Assembly (NCBI RefSeq): GCF_014636175.1
Contig: NZ_BMDW01000017.1
Location: 1 to 64,000, forward strand
Direction of reading: 5' to 3'
Source: Sphingomonas psychrolutea
GTDB taxonomy: Bacteria > Pseudomonadota > Alphaproteobacteria > Sphingomonadales > Sphingomonadaceae
DNA length: 64,000 nucleotides
Shown here: in pieces, positions 47,857-57,034 of the stretch
How positions within the stretch are numbered: position 1 is the first letter of the stretch
How the letters are laid out: each line of letters opens with the position of its first letter
Position numbers and translations under genes: made by a program
Notes under the pieces: model-generated
The model's database searches: none
The model's input: only the letters and a program-made list of their open reading frames with translations
Told to the model about the DNA's origin: nothing

Positions 47857-48660
47857 TCAGGCCGTGCGTGCCATAAGGGGATTGTCGTTTGCGGCGGGTT
47901 TCAGCACCGCGCGCGCCTGCAGCAGCGTCGCGACGACCAGCACGGCAGCGGCGAGCGGCGCAGCGTCCGGCGTCGCGAACAGCGCGATGGTACTGCCCCC
48001 CAGCGCCAATCCTGCGACGCGCCAGCGCGCCGGATCGCGGCGGGTGCCCATCGCGAGCATCAACGCGAGTAGGTCAACGACGGCAAGGACCGCGATATCT
48101 GCCCCCGGCAGCACCGCCGCCATGACCAGCGCGCACAGCAAAGCGGCGTCCGGCACCGTGTGCCGATACAGTTTGCGCACCGAAAACCACGCGGCATAGG
48201 CCGCGCCCGCCCCCACGGTCGCGGCGAGCGCGAGGCCGGTCAGCGGCAAGGCACCAATTCCCGGCAAAGCCTGCGCCAGTACCCAAAGGTTCGGCGCGCC
48301 GCGCGACAGCGGCAGATCGAGCGGGAAGGGGAATGCAGGGGCATCGCCACCGAAAGCGCGCGCCAGCAGGATTGCCGCTGCAACCAGCGCGGCGCACGCC
48401 AGCAGCATCGGCGACGTCCGTCGTTGGATCGCCAAAGCAAGAACAAAGGGGGCGAGCAGCAGCGCTTGCGGATCGCAGCCCAGAGCGACTCCGTACCAGA
48501 TCAGCAGCGCGCGGGTATCGTCCTCGGTCGCCGCCAGCACCGCCATCAGGCAGGCGATCGGCCACACCCAGGCGCCGCCAAGCACAAGGCCGAACGGCAC
48601 CAGCAGCAGCGGTAACGCAGCGTGCCGGGTGGCGCGGCTGGCGGGGAAACCAAAGGTCAT
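47857..48660 (-). CDS. Hypothetical polytopic membrane protein
   Basis: 267 residues, very Ala/Leu-rich, with about seven to eight transmembrane segments. A DDTRALLIWYGVALGCDPQALLLAPFVLALA segment resembles parts of DUF-type mannosyltransferase-like membrane proteins, but no motif is decisive. GGGAAGCGGG precedes the ATG. Same strand as bactofilin, with 73 bp between. Confidence 0.6.
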   Translation of the reverse strand: MTFGFPASRATRHAALPLLLVPFGLVLGGAWVWPIACLMAVLAATEDDTRALLIWYGVALGCDPQALLLAPFVLALAIQRRTSPMLLACAALVAAAILLARAFGGDAPAFPFPLDLPLSRGAPNLWVLAQALPGIGALPLTGLALAATVGAGAAYAAWFSVRKLYRHTVPDAALLCALVMAAVLPGADIAVLAVVDLLALMLAMGTRRDPARWRVAGLALGGSTIALFATPDAAPLAAAVLVVATLLQARAVLKPAANDNPLMARTA

Positions 48661-48757
48661 CCCGCTTCCCTGCACTGCTGCTGGTTGCGGCGGCGTTAAG
48701 GTTGCTTGCGCCGCGGCGCTGTGGTCAGATATCGATCAGCAAAAACAGGAGGTGAGG

Positions 48758-51700
48758 ATGGCGACATCGGCGATCGAGCGGCCGGGTACTCCTGGTCAAA
48801 TCCCCGCGCCTAAGGGCCTGCCCGTCGTCGGCCATCTCCACCAGATCGCGCGCGCTGGGCTGATCGGCCATTTGCTCCATGTCAGCCGCGATTTTCCGCA
48901 AGGCATCTTCAAGCTCAAATTCGGCAGCCGCGTCGCGGTGTTCGTGACCGATCCCGATCTCGTCGCCGAATTGTGCGACGAGACGCGCTTCCGCAAAATG
49001 CCGGGGCCGGGCCTGCGCGTCGTGCGCAAATTCGCTGGCGACGGGTTGTTCACCGCGTTCAGCGAGGAGCCCAATTGGGGCAAGGCGCACCGCATCCTGC
49101 TCCCGGCCTTCAGCCAGCGCGCGATGAAGGGCTATTTCGAGATGATGCTCGAAGTGGCGGATCAGTTGGTGGCGAAATGGTCGCGGCTGTCGGGCACCGA
49201 CGTGCTCGTCGCCGACGACATGACGCGCTTCACGCTCGATTCGATCGCGGTCGCTGGCTTCGGGCACCGCTTCGACAGTTTCGAGCGTGAGGAATTGGAC
49301 AGCTTCCTCGAAGCACTCGGCCGCGCGCTTGGTGAATCGCTCAACATGATCACGCGCATGCCGCTGCAGCAGCGCTTTGCCAAGAAATCGGCGCGCCAGT
49401 TCGAGGCCGACATCGCCGAGATGAATGCCCTCGTCGATGGGATCATCACGGAACGGCGCGCGAACCCCAATGACGGGAAGGATCTGCTCAATCTGATGCT
49501 CTCGGCGGTCGATCCCGAGACGGGGGAGGGACTCGACGATCTCAACATCCGCTATCAGGTGCTGACTTTCCTGATCGCCGGGCATGAGACGACCAGCGGC
49601 CTGCTGACCTTCGCGCAGCATTTGCTGCTGCGGCATCCGCACGTGCTGGCGCAGGCTTATGGCGAGGTCGATCGCGTCCTGCCCGGCGACAAGCGCCCCG
49701 ATTATGCCGATATTGCGCAACTCGATGTGATCGAACGCATCCTGAAAGAGGCGCAGCGGCTGTGGCCGACCGCGCCGATCTTCAGCCTCGCGCCGTATGA
49801 GGATACGCTGGTCGGCGGGACCTGGACGCTGCGGAAAGACCGTCCGATCAACGTCTTCTCACCCGGACTTCATCGTAACCCGCAGGTGTGGCCGAGCCCT
49901 GACGAATTCGACATCGACCGCTGGCTGCCCGATGCCGAGGCGGCGCGCCACCCGCATGCCTACAAACCCTTCGGCAACGGGATGCGCGCGTGCATCGGGC
50001 GGCAATTCGCAATGGTCGAGGCGAAGATGGCGCTGGCGATGATCCTGCAAAACTTCGCGATCAGCGATCCGCACGGTTACCGGCTGCGGATCAAGGAGAC
50101 ACTGTCGATCAAGCCCGACGATTTCACGATGCGCATCCGGCTGCGCGGCGAGCATGAGCGGATGCGCTTCGGGTCGGCCGGCGCAACGCCCGAGGACGCG
50201 CCGGTCGCGGCGGTGTCCGGCACTGGCCAGCGTTTTACCGTGCTCTATGGCTCATCGCTCGGCACCGCGCGCGACATTGCCGAGGAAATCGCCGAGCGCG
50301 CCAATCTCGACGGGTTCGAAACCGCAGTGCGATCGATGGACGAGGCGCTGCTGCAGGGCCATTTGCCCGAGGACAAGGTGATCGTCGTCGTCACTGCGAC
50401 CTATAACGGCCGCGCGCCCGACACCGCGATCGCGCTCGAACGCGCGATGGATGCCGATACCTTCAAGGACGCCGATTGGGTCGGTGCAAAATTCGCGGTG
50501 CTCGGCATCGGCAATTCGCAATGGCCGAACTACCAGCATTTCCCCAAGCGCGTCGATGCAGCACTGGAGGCGACCGGCGCCGAGCGGCTGCTCCCGCGCG
50601 CCGAGGCCGATGGCCTGGGCGATTTCGACGGCGCGGTGGCGCAGTTCGTGCGCGATTTGTGGAAGGCGCTGGGCAGCGTCGCCGAGCCGAGCGTCACGAA
50701 ATCCACGCTGTCGCTGCACCTGGTCGATACCGCCGACGTCCGCGCGCAGGCGCTGCCCGAACATGCGCAACAGCTCGAAATCGTCGCCAATGACGAGATG
50801 GTGCAGCCCGCCGACGGGCTGTGGGATTTCGCGATCGAGCCACCGCGCCCCTCGACCCGCTTCATCCGCATCCGCTTGCCCGAGGGGCAGCGCTATCACA
50901 CCGGCGACCATGTCGCGATTTACGCGCACAACCGGCCCGAACTGGTGACGCGCGCGATCGAACGGCTCGGGCTCGCGGGCGCCACGCAGGTACGGCTCGA
51001 CGGGCAGGGCGGGCGTTTCCATCACCTTCCGTTAGGGCAGACGGTGACGGTGCGGCAGTTGCTCACCGATTTCGTCGAACTTTCCGACACGCTCCCCAAA
51101 CGCGCGCTCGCGGTGGTGGCGGCGCAGACGCGATGCCCGGATACCAAGAGCAAGCTGGCCGCGCTGGAAGCGGCGTACGACGCCGAGGTCGCGGGCAAAC
51201 GCCTGTCGTTGCTCGATGTGCTCGAACAGCATCCCGCCGCAGAACTGTCGCTCGACAGTCTGGTCGAACTCTCGCCCGCGATCGCACCGCGCTTTTATTC
51301 GATCGCGTCGAGCCCGCTCGATGACCCGCACATCGCCGATCTGATCGTCGGCACGATGGCCGCACCCGCCTGGTCTGGCCTCGGCGAGCATCGCGGTTTC
51401 GCGAGCGGCTATATGCAGCATGTTGCGCCCGGCGATCAGGTGTTCGGCTATATCCGCCGCCCCAACCCGCCTTTTGCGCCGCCCGCCGACCCGTCGGTGC
51501 CGATGATCCTGATCGGCCCCGGCACCGGCTTCGCCCCGCTACGCGGCTTCCTCGCCGAACGCGCCGCGCAAGCCGCAGCGGGCCAGGCGATCGCAAAGAG
51601 CCTGCTGTTTTTCGGCTGCCGCCACCCCGACCACGATTGGTTCTGCCGCGAAGAGGTGGAGCGCTGGGCGGCGGCGGGGATCGTCGACCCGTACCTCGCC

Positions 51701-51964
51701 TTCTCCGCCGTCCCGAGCCATCCGTGGAAGTTCGTGCAGGACGCGCTCTGGGCCGAACAGGAGCGCGTCTGGGCGGCGATCGAGGCGGGCGCGCACATCT
51801 TCCTGTGCGGCGACGGCAAGTTCATGGCGCCGGCTGTGCGCGACACGCTGATCCGCATCCAGATGCAGCAAGTCGGCGACGAACACGCGCAGGGCTCGGA
51901 CTGGCTCAACGCGATGATCGAGGATGGGCGCTTCCATCAGGACGTCTTCGGGTTTGGGAAGTAG
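48758..51964 (+). CDS. Self-sufficient cytochrome P450/NADPH-P450 reductase (CYP102-like)
   Basis: 1068 residues, the P450BM3 arrangement. Heme domain about 1-470: I-helix AGHETTS (residues 274-280) and heme-ligand Cys412 in FGNGMRACIGRQFA. Flavodoxin domain from about 490 (TVLYGSSLGTARDIAEEIA). FAD/NADPH domain to the end (PRFYSIASSPL, LIGPGTGFAPLRGFLAER, FFGCRHPDHDW). Relatives hydroxylate mid- to long-chain fatty acids near the omega end. GGAGGTGAGG precedes the ATG. The WS/DGAT and phasin genes lie downstream on the same strand, pointing to lipid metabolism. Confidence 0.95.
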   Translation: MATSAIERPGTPGQIPAPKGLPVVGHLHQIARAGLIGHLLHVSRDFPQGIFKLKFGSRVAVFVTDPDLVAELCDETRFRKMPGPGLRVVRKFAGDGLFTAFSEEPNWGKAHRILLPAFSQRAMKGYFEMMLEVADQLVAKWSRLSGTDVLVADDMTRFTLDSIAVAGFGHRFDSFEREELDSFLEALGRALGESLNMITRMPLQQRFAKKSARQFEADIAEMNALVDGIITERRANPNDGKDLLNLMLSAVDPETGEGLDDLNIRYQVLTFLIAGHETTSGLLTFAQHLLLRHPHVLAQAYGEVDRVLPGDKRPDYADIAQLDVIERILKEAQRLWPTAPIFSLAPYEDTLVGGTWTLRKDRPINVFSPGLHRNPQVWPSPDEFDIDRWLPDAEAARHPHAYKPFGNGMRACIGRQFAMVEAKMALAMILQNFAISDPHGYRLRIKETLSIKPDDFTMRIRLRGEHERMRFGSAGATPEDAPVAAVSGTGQRFTVLYGSSLGTARDIAEEIAERANLDGFETAVRSMDEALLQGHLPEDKVIVVVTATYNGRAPDTAIALERAMDADTFKDADWVGAKFAVLGIGNSQWPNYQHFPKRVDAALEATGAERLLPRAEADGLGDFDGAVAQFVRDLWKALGSVAEPSVTKSTLSLHLVDTADVRAQALPEHAQQLEIVANDEMVQPADGLWDFAIEPPRPSTRFIRIRLPEGQRYHTGDHVAIYAHNRPELVTRAIERLGLAGATQVRLDGQGGRFHHLPLGQTVTVRQLLTDFVELSDTLPKRALAVVAAQTRCPDTKSKLAALEAAYDAEVAGKRLSLLDVLEQHPAAELSLDSLVELSPAIAPRFYSIASSPLDDPHIADLIVGTMAAPAWSGLGEHRGFASGYMQHVAPGDQVFGYIRRPNPPFAPPADPSVPMILIGPGTGFAPLRGFLAERAAQAAAGQAIAKSLLFFGCRHPDHDWFCREEVERWAAAGIVDPYLAFSAVPSHPWKFVQDALWAEQERVWAAIEAGAHIFLCGDGKFMAPAVRDTLIRIQMQQVGDEHAQGSDWLNAMIEDGRFHQDVFGFGK

Positions 51965-52297
51965 GGCTTGGCGGATATTGCCGATGCCGCCGAGGTCATT
52001 TGCAAGCGATCTTCCGTCACCCCGGCCTTGTTCCGGGGTCCACCGCGGAGCAAGTGCGCGCAAAGCAGTTGGAGCGCTGTCGGCGAGACTGGAAAAGCGA
52101 TCTCACCGAGTATGAGCATCCGACGTGGAAGAATCTTGCGGTCGACTCGGCTTAGCGCCCCGACGGAGTGCTTGGGGCCCGGCGGACCCCGCCACAAGGC
52201 CGGGGTGACGGTGATGTGCAAGGCTTGCCTTGCTCGCGTCGCCGGTCCACCATCTCCCCAGCGGCGCACGAAGACGCCCAGCAGTGGAGAGCCACCG
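51965..52297. repeat. Intergenic region with a split family B repeat
   Basis: About 330 bases with no gene. CACCCCGGCCTTGTTCCGGGG at about 52018-52038 faces CCACAAGGCCGGGGTGACGG near 52191-52210. The two halves are 150 bp apart, wider than in the other copies. A GTGGAGAG ribosome-binding site precedes the next gene. Confidence 0.6.
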
Positions 52298-53803
52298 ATG
52301 CTACAACTCAGCGGGCAGGACGCGTCGTTCGTCTACCTCGAAACGCCGCATACGCCGATGCATATCGGCTCGGTCGGCATCTATGATCCGTCCACCGCAC
52401 CCGGCGGGTTCGTCCGCTTCAAGGACATTTTGAGCTTCATCCAGAGCCGCCTCGGCGGCGCGCGGAGTTTCCGGCAGCGGCTGGTGCGCGTGCCGTTCGA
52501 TCTTGATCATCCGTACTGGATCGAGGACCCCGAATTCGACATCGAATTCCACGTCCGCCACATCGCGCTGCCCAAGCCGGGCGACTGGCGGCAGCTCTGC
52601 ATCCAGGTCGCGCGGCTGCATGCGCGGCCGATGGACCTCAGCAAGCCGCTGTGGGAATTCACCATTCTCGAAGGGCTCGACAATGTCGAAGGTTTGCCGC
52701 CGGGCTGTTTCGCGCTGATCGCCAAGGTGCACCACGCCGCGATCGACGGCATGTCGGGGGTCGAGATGTCGGCGGCGCTCCACGATATCGACGCCAACAT
52801 GACGCCGCCGACCGCGACCGACGACTGGCGGCCCGAGCACATGCCGGGTGTCGCCGATCTGCTGACGCGCAGCTATTTCAATTCGCTGCTGCAACCGATG
52901 CGCGTGGTCGAGACGATCGGGCGCTCGCTCCCCGGCATGGCCAAGCTCACCGCCAGCGTGACCAAGGGCGACGTCAGCTTGGCCGGCACCAAGCTCGCAC
53001 CGAAGACGCGCTTCAACGCCAAGGTCTCGGCGCATCGCGTGTTCGATGCCGCCGCGTTCAAACTCGCCGACATCCGCGCGATCAAGGACGCAGTGCCGGG
53101 TGCCACCGTCAACGACGTCATCCTCGCGATCGTCGGTGGCGGCCTCCGAGGATATCTCGAAGCCAAGGGTGAACTGCCCAAAGACACGCTGACCGCGATG
53201 GCGCCGATTTCGGTGCGCGGGGAGGGGGAGAAAGCCGCGCTCGGCAACCTCGTCTCGGCGATGGTGGTCGGCTTGGGGACGCAGATCGAAGACCCGCTCG
53301 TACGGCTGCGCTTCGTCCATGGCGAGGCCGCCAATTCCAAGGCGATGACCGGCGCGGTCGGCGCGCGCACGCTGACCGATTACAGCCAGTTGATCCCCTC
53401 CGGCCTCGCCGGGCTCGCCGCGCGGCTTTACACCCGCGTGGGCGCGGCGAATGCCCACGCCCCGGTGTTCAATTGCGTCGTGACGAACGTGCCGGGCAGC
53501 CGCATCCCGCTTTATTTCGGCGGGGCGAAGATGGTCGCGATGTACGGCACCGGGCCGGTGTTCGACGGGATGGGCCTGATCAACACGATCTACTCCTATA
53601 CCGATACGATCGCGATCAGCTTCACCAGCGACCGCGCGATGATGCCCGATCCGGAGGCCTATGCTGCTGCGCTGACCGCCGCGTTCGAGGCGTTGAAGGC
53701 CGCCGCCGCCGCTCCAAAACCGGTGGCGCCCAAGCCCCCCAAATCCCCCCCGCCTGCGCCCAAAAAGGCGAAGGCATCCAAGCAGAAGGAACTGACCGCA
53801 TGA
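52298..53803 (+). CDS. Wax ester synthase/diacylglycerol O-acyltransferase (WS/DGAT)
   Basis: 501 residues. Catalytic HHxxxDG motif at His145-His146...Asp150 (HHAAIDGMSG), preceded by SKPLWEFTILEGL and followed by the C-terminal NVPGSRIPLYFGGAKM motif. It esterifies acyl-CoA to fatty alcohols or diacylglycerol to form storage lipid. The last 40 residues (AAAAPKPVAPKPPKSPPPAPKKAKASKQKE) are a basic Ala/Pro/Lys tail that could anchor it to granules or membranes. The phasin gene starts in its stop codon. Confidence 0.94.
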   Translation: MLQLSGQDASFVYLETPHTPMHIGSVGIYDPSTAPGGFVRFKDILSFIQSRLGGARSFRQRLVRVPFDLDHPYWIEDPEFDIEFHVRHIALPKPGDWRQLCIQVARLHARPMDLSKPLWEFTILEGLDNVEGLPPGCFALIAKVHHAAIDGMSGVEMSAALHDIDANMTPPTATDDWRPEHMPGVADLLTRSYFNSLLQPMRVVETIGRSLPGMAKLTASVTKGDVSLAGTKLAPKTRFNAKVSAHRVFDAAAFKLADIRAIKDAVPGATVNDVILAIVGGGLRGYLEAKGELPKDTLTAMAPISVRGEGEKAALGNLVSAMVVGLGTQIEDPLVRLRFVHGEAANSKAMTGAVGARTLTDYSQLIPSGLAGLAARLYTRVGAANAHAPVFNCVVTNVPGSRIPLYFGGAKMVAMYGTGPVFDGMGLINTIYSYTDTIAISFTSDRAMMPDPEAYAAALTAAFEALKAAAAAPKPVAPKPPKSPPPAPKKAKASKQKELTA

Positions 53804-54129
53804 CCGACAAGATCCGCGATACGTTCGAAAAAATGGCCGACCCCGTCAAGAAAGCCGGCGAAGCGCTCCGCGATGCCGGGAGCAAGATGAGCGAATCCAC
53901 CTCGACCGTCGGGCTCAAGATGCTCGATCAGGCCGAAGCCAATACGCGCGAAGCGTTCCAGGCGATGCGCGCCGCCGCCGGGGCCAAGGACCTGTCCGAA
54001 GTGATGAAAATCCAGGGCGATTTCATCCGCGAACAGGGCACGCGCAGCATGGGCCAGGCGCGCGAAATCGGCGAGCTGATCATGCAATTCGGCCGTGACG
54101 CGGTGAGCACGGTGCGCGGCGAGAAATAA
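53800..54129 (+). CDS. Phasin family protein
   Basis: 109 residues, all-helical and amphipathic: an N-terminal helix (KIRDTFEKMADPVKKAGEAL), then EANTREAFQAMRAAAGAKDLSEVMKIQGDFIREQ, the core of the phasin domain. It coats storage granules. The ATG overlaps the WS/DGAT stop (ATGA), so the granule-surface protein and the storage-lipid enzyme are made together. Confidence 0.9.
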   Translation: MTDKIRDTFEKMADPVKKAGEALRDAGSKMSESTSTVGLKMLDQAEANTREAFQAMRAAAGAKDLSEVMKIQGDFIREQGTRSMGQAREIGELIMQFGRDAVSTVRGEK

Positions 54130-54187
54130 CGAGGGATGCGCGGACCGGCCCTCGTGCCGATCCGCGCCGCATGCTACGATCCTGACG

Positions 54188-54661
54188 ATGAACGCACCCA
54201 CCCCGCCCGACCCGACGCCGCCCGCGAACGACATGATCGCCGACAGTTCGTTCAAGCCGACGGTCAGCGGCACCGAACACGTCGTCGCCGCAGCGGCGTT
54301 TCATCTGGTCGAGCGCGTCCTGCTGATCCTCGTCGCGCTGATGACGATCGGCGGCGCGCTGACCGAGATTGTCGGGATTTACCAGACGCGCTCGATTACG
54401 CTCGCCGACATCTTGCAGATGTTCCTCTATACCGAGGTGATCGGCATGGTCAGCGTGTTCTACACCGGCAAGGGCGCGACCTTCATCTACCCGATCTTCA
54501 TCGCGATGACCGCGCTCGCCCGTCTGATCGTGCTGCAAAGCAAGGAAATGGCGCCGGAGAATATCGTGTTCGAAGCGAGCGCGATCCTGCTGCTCGCGGT
54601 CGCGGCGGTGGTGATTACGCGGATCAGTCGGCCGGGGGCGGTGGGGGAGAAGGTGGGGTGA
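54188..54661 (+). CDS. PsiE family membrane protein
   Basis: 157 residues with four transmembrane helices of the phosphate-starvation-inducible PsiE family (ERVLLILVALMTIGGALTEIVGI, LADILQMFLYTEVIGMVSVFY and IYPIFIAMTALARLIVL). The role of PsiE is not known. The ATG at 54188 lies 59 bp after the phasin stop. Confidence 0.85.
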   Translation: MNAPTPPDPTPPANDMIADSSFKPTVSGTEHVVAAAAFHLVERVLLILVALMTIGGALTEIVGIYQTRSITLADILQMFLYTEVIGMVSVFYTGKGATFIYPIFIAMTALARLIVLQSKEMAPENIVFEASAILLLAVAAVVITRISRPGAVGEKVG

Positions 54662-54754
54662 GTGGGGCAGGGCGTCGGGCGAGGCGCTGAACGGCCGGAC
54701 AAGTTGGAAAGCAGATGCTGTGGCGTAGCCGTCAAAGCGGGACTAGCTCTGGCT

Positions 54755-55198
54755 ATGAAGCGCATCAGTTTCTTCCTTATCGCGATGATGTTCTTGGGCG
54801 GCTGTCATCACCAGACGACCTACGCCAAGGGATGTGGTGGTTTGTCTTCGAACTGGATAACTCCGCGTGATGGACGGGGCATTATGTCGCTTCTAAGCGT
54901 TATCACCGTTCGCGCGGACGGCTCATTACAATGGAACGGTAAGAGCGTTTCGGACACCACGCTCAAAACTTATCTACAGGAAACAGCGACGCTGAACCCC
55001 GTGCCGGTGGTGCAGATCAGGTTTGCGCCGGACGTTGATTGCGATGCAGTGGCTCGGCTGCGTCGGCTGGTATCCGACACTCTAGATTGCAAGTTCGGTC
55101 AGTGCGCAGAGGGTAGTGGGAGATGGTGGCGTATTGGCGATGTCGGACCGCCCTTCGAAGCATACGATCCGCAACCAACCTTGCCGCCAAAGCAATAA
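54755..55198 (+). CDS. Orphan lipoprotein with an ExbD/TolR-like domain
   Basis: 147 residues. A short signal peptide ends in a lipobox (MMFLGGC, Cys17) instead of the TonB-system transmembrane helix. The mature part reads ITVRADGSLQWNGKSVSDTTLKTYLQE then VQIRFAPDVDCDAVARLRRLVSD, which is the ExbD/TolR periplasmic fold. No ExbB/TolQ gene is next to it. Composition is less GC-rich than around it. The ATG at 54755 is the only start that gives a signal sequence. Confidence 0.65.
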   Translation: MKRISFFLIAMMFLGGCHHQTTYAKGCGGLSSNWITPRDGRGIMSLLSVITVRADGSLQWNGKSVSDTTLKTYLQETATLNPVPVVQIRFAPDVDCDAVARLRRLVSDTLDCKFGQCAEGSGRWWRIGDVGPPFEAYDPQPTLPPKQ

Positions 55199-55653
55199 GC
55201 AGCCTTTCAGCTTTTGGGCGGTATGATCGCCACGGCGGTGCTTGAACGAAGAGCAGTGGCGGGTCCCAGGGGACGTAAGAATCGTCACCCCGGCCTTGTG
55301 CCGGGGTCCACCATGCCGCGATCGCACAGTCGGCGGCGGTAGGCCGAACCCAGGTACAAGATCAGTCCACGCCGAATCGCGATCGATCGTCATGGGCAGT
55401 ATTTTGCCGCGCGGTGGACCCCGGCACAAGGCCGGGGTGACAGCGAACCACGTTTGCAAACGAGGCGCGCGAGTGGGTGGTTTTAGTCACGCACAAGCCT
55501 TTCCTACACGCACCTGATTTGCGAGACCCTCGACGTGCTCTTTCCACCGTCGATCACCCCCTCGCAAACGACAGCGGCCGACCGCTGAACGTCAGCGATC
55601 GGCCGTACGAATGTTCGTCAATGCCCTAACTTTAGTGACTTTACGCGCCGCCC
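55199..55653. repeat. Intergenic family B repeat and hairpin
   Basis: About 450 bases between convergent genes. 55283-55441 is a family B pair: CACCCCGGCCTTGTGCCGGGG near 55285 and CCCCGGCACAAGGCCGGGGTG near 55419. A further near-perfect 14-bp inverted repeat lies at 55575-55605 (CGGCCGACCGCTGA with one mismatch), 48 bp from the hydrolase stop. No gene was identified. Confidence 0.65.
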
Positions 55654-56445
55654 TCAGGCATGCCCCGCAAACGGATAGACCAACGCGCGCAACCCGCGGC
55701 GCGAGAACGGGTGCCAATCGCCCTCGGCTTGCGCCAGCCGGTCGGCCACCGCGTAGAGCACCGCCGGGTTGACGCCGAGGCCGCAATGGCTGCCATGGAC
55801 TTCGATATTGTCGGTCTCGGCCGAGCGTGGCTCGACGCAGTTCTGCCAGGCGACGACGCCGTCCTCGCGCGTGTAGATCGAGGTCGAGGGTACGGGCGGC
55901 GGGCTGGCGCTTTCGCGGAGTTGCTCGGTCACGTCGGCATCGTCGATCTTCTGGCCGGTCAGCATTTCATAGGCGCGCCAGACATTGGTCGCCTTGGGCG
56001 TGCCGGTGAAGGGCGATCCGAGCGATATGACCTGGCGCACCGCATCGGGCGCGCGCCGCGCGAGCTGGCGCGCCATCACGCCGCCGAGGCTCCAGCCGAT
56101 CAAGCTGACCTTCTGTCCCGTCGCCTCGTGGATCGCGTGCAACCGCGCGATCAATTTCTCGCCCTGCATCCCGATCGCCTTGGGGCCGAGATTGCGCCCG
56201 AGATCCCAGGTATGCGCATCATAGCCGATCTGCGTCAGATAGCGGCGCAGGACGGTGGTCGAAATGTCGCTCGTCACGAAGCCCGGCAGGACCATCACCG
56301 GATGCCCGTCGCCGCGCGGCGCGCTGGCGAGGAAGGGGGCCGCCATGCCGAGGCTCGACAATTCCGCCAGCGCGCGCGGCAATTCGGTCAGCGCCAGCAA
56401 CGCGGAGGGCGGGGCGACCTGTGTCGTCGCATGGGGGGTGGGCAT
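55654..56445 (-). CDS. Alpha/beta hydrolase
   Basis: 263 residues. HPVMVLPGFVTSDISTTVLRRYL gives the oxyanion strand, and the nucleophile Ser lies in LIGWSLGGVMARQLA (GWSLGG); EVHGSHCGLGVN carries the catalytic His. Substrate unknown. Its promoter region (about 56479-56492) has TGCTGCATTGCA, a candidate PhaR box, so it may be co-regulated with the polyester genes. The frame upstream of the ATG at 56445 is not conserved-looking. Confidence 0.85.
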   Translation of the reverse strand: MPTPHATTQVAPPSALLALTELPRALAELSSLGMAAPFLASAPRGDGHPVMVLPGFVTSDISTTVLRRYLTQIGYDAHTWDLGRNLGPKAIGMQGEKLIARLHAIHEATGQKVSLIGWSLGGVMARQLARRAPDAVRQVISLGSPFTGTPKATNVWRAYEMLTGQKIDDADVTEQLRESASPPPVPSTSIYTREDGVVAWQNCVEPRSAETDNIEVHGSHCGLGVNPAVLYAVADRLAQAEGDWHPFSRRGLRALVYPFAGHA

Positions 56446-56497
56446 CGGGCGTTCCTTCCTTGAATTGCAGTCTAAACGTGCTGCATTGCAATATGTT

Positions 56498-57034
56498 TCA
56501 ATCCTCGACCCCGAACGCGCGGTGTTGCGCCGCGACGCGCGCGACATCATGGCTTAATATAGCGAGATCGAAGGCATTTCCGGCGCGATCGCGCACCTGA
56601 TCTTTCAGCAGCGCCTCGGCGCGGAACCCGAGGCTTTCGAACAGCATGACCGACCCGACCTGATCGGGCGTCATTTGCGCGGTCAGCTTGGCGATGCCGC
56701 GCTCCATTGCGATCGAATACATCCCCTCGAGCAAATCGCGCCCGAGCCCGGCGCCGCGTTTCGAGGGGGATACGAGTAGTCGCACCTCGCCGACATGCGC
56801 GCTCCACCCGAGCGGATCGCGCACCAACGCAGCGGTGCCGACGAACTGGCCATTTTCCTCGGCGATGAGGCTGTCGATCCAACCCTCAGCAATCGCCTCG
56901 ACCCAGGCCGCGATCACGCGCGGATGCTTCAGGTCGCGGCCGAGGAAGAGCAAATCATGCTCGGGCAGGGTTTCCGCAAAGGCGAGCATCGCTGCTGCAT
57001 CCTTGGCCTCGAACCGGCGGATGTGATGGCTCAT
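56498..57034 (-). CDS. GNAT family N-acetyltransferase
   Basis: 178 residues. The acetyl-CoA loop lies in VGEVRLLVSPSKRGAGLGRDLLEGM (RGAGLG), with MLFESLGFRAEALLKDQVRD as the C-terminal strand. Substrate unknown. The ATG at 57034 overlaps the phaC stop (ATGA), so it is coupled to the PHA synthase gene. Same strand as phaC and the hydrolase. Confidence 0.88.
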   Translation of the reverse strand: MSHHIRRFEAKDAAAMLAFAETLPEHDLLFLGRDLKHPRVIAAWVEAIAEGWIDSLIAEENGQFVGTAALVRDPLGWSAHVGEVRLLVSPSKRGAGLGRDLLEGMYSIAMERGIAKLTAQMTPDQVGSVMLFESLGFRAEALLKDQVRDRAGNAFDLAILSHDVARVAAQHRAFGVED

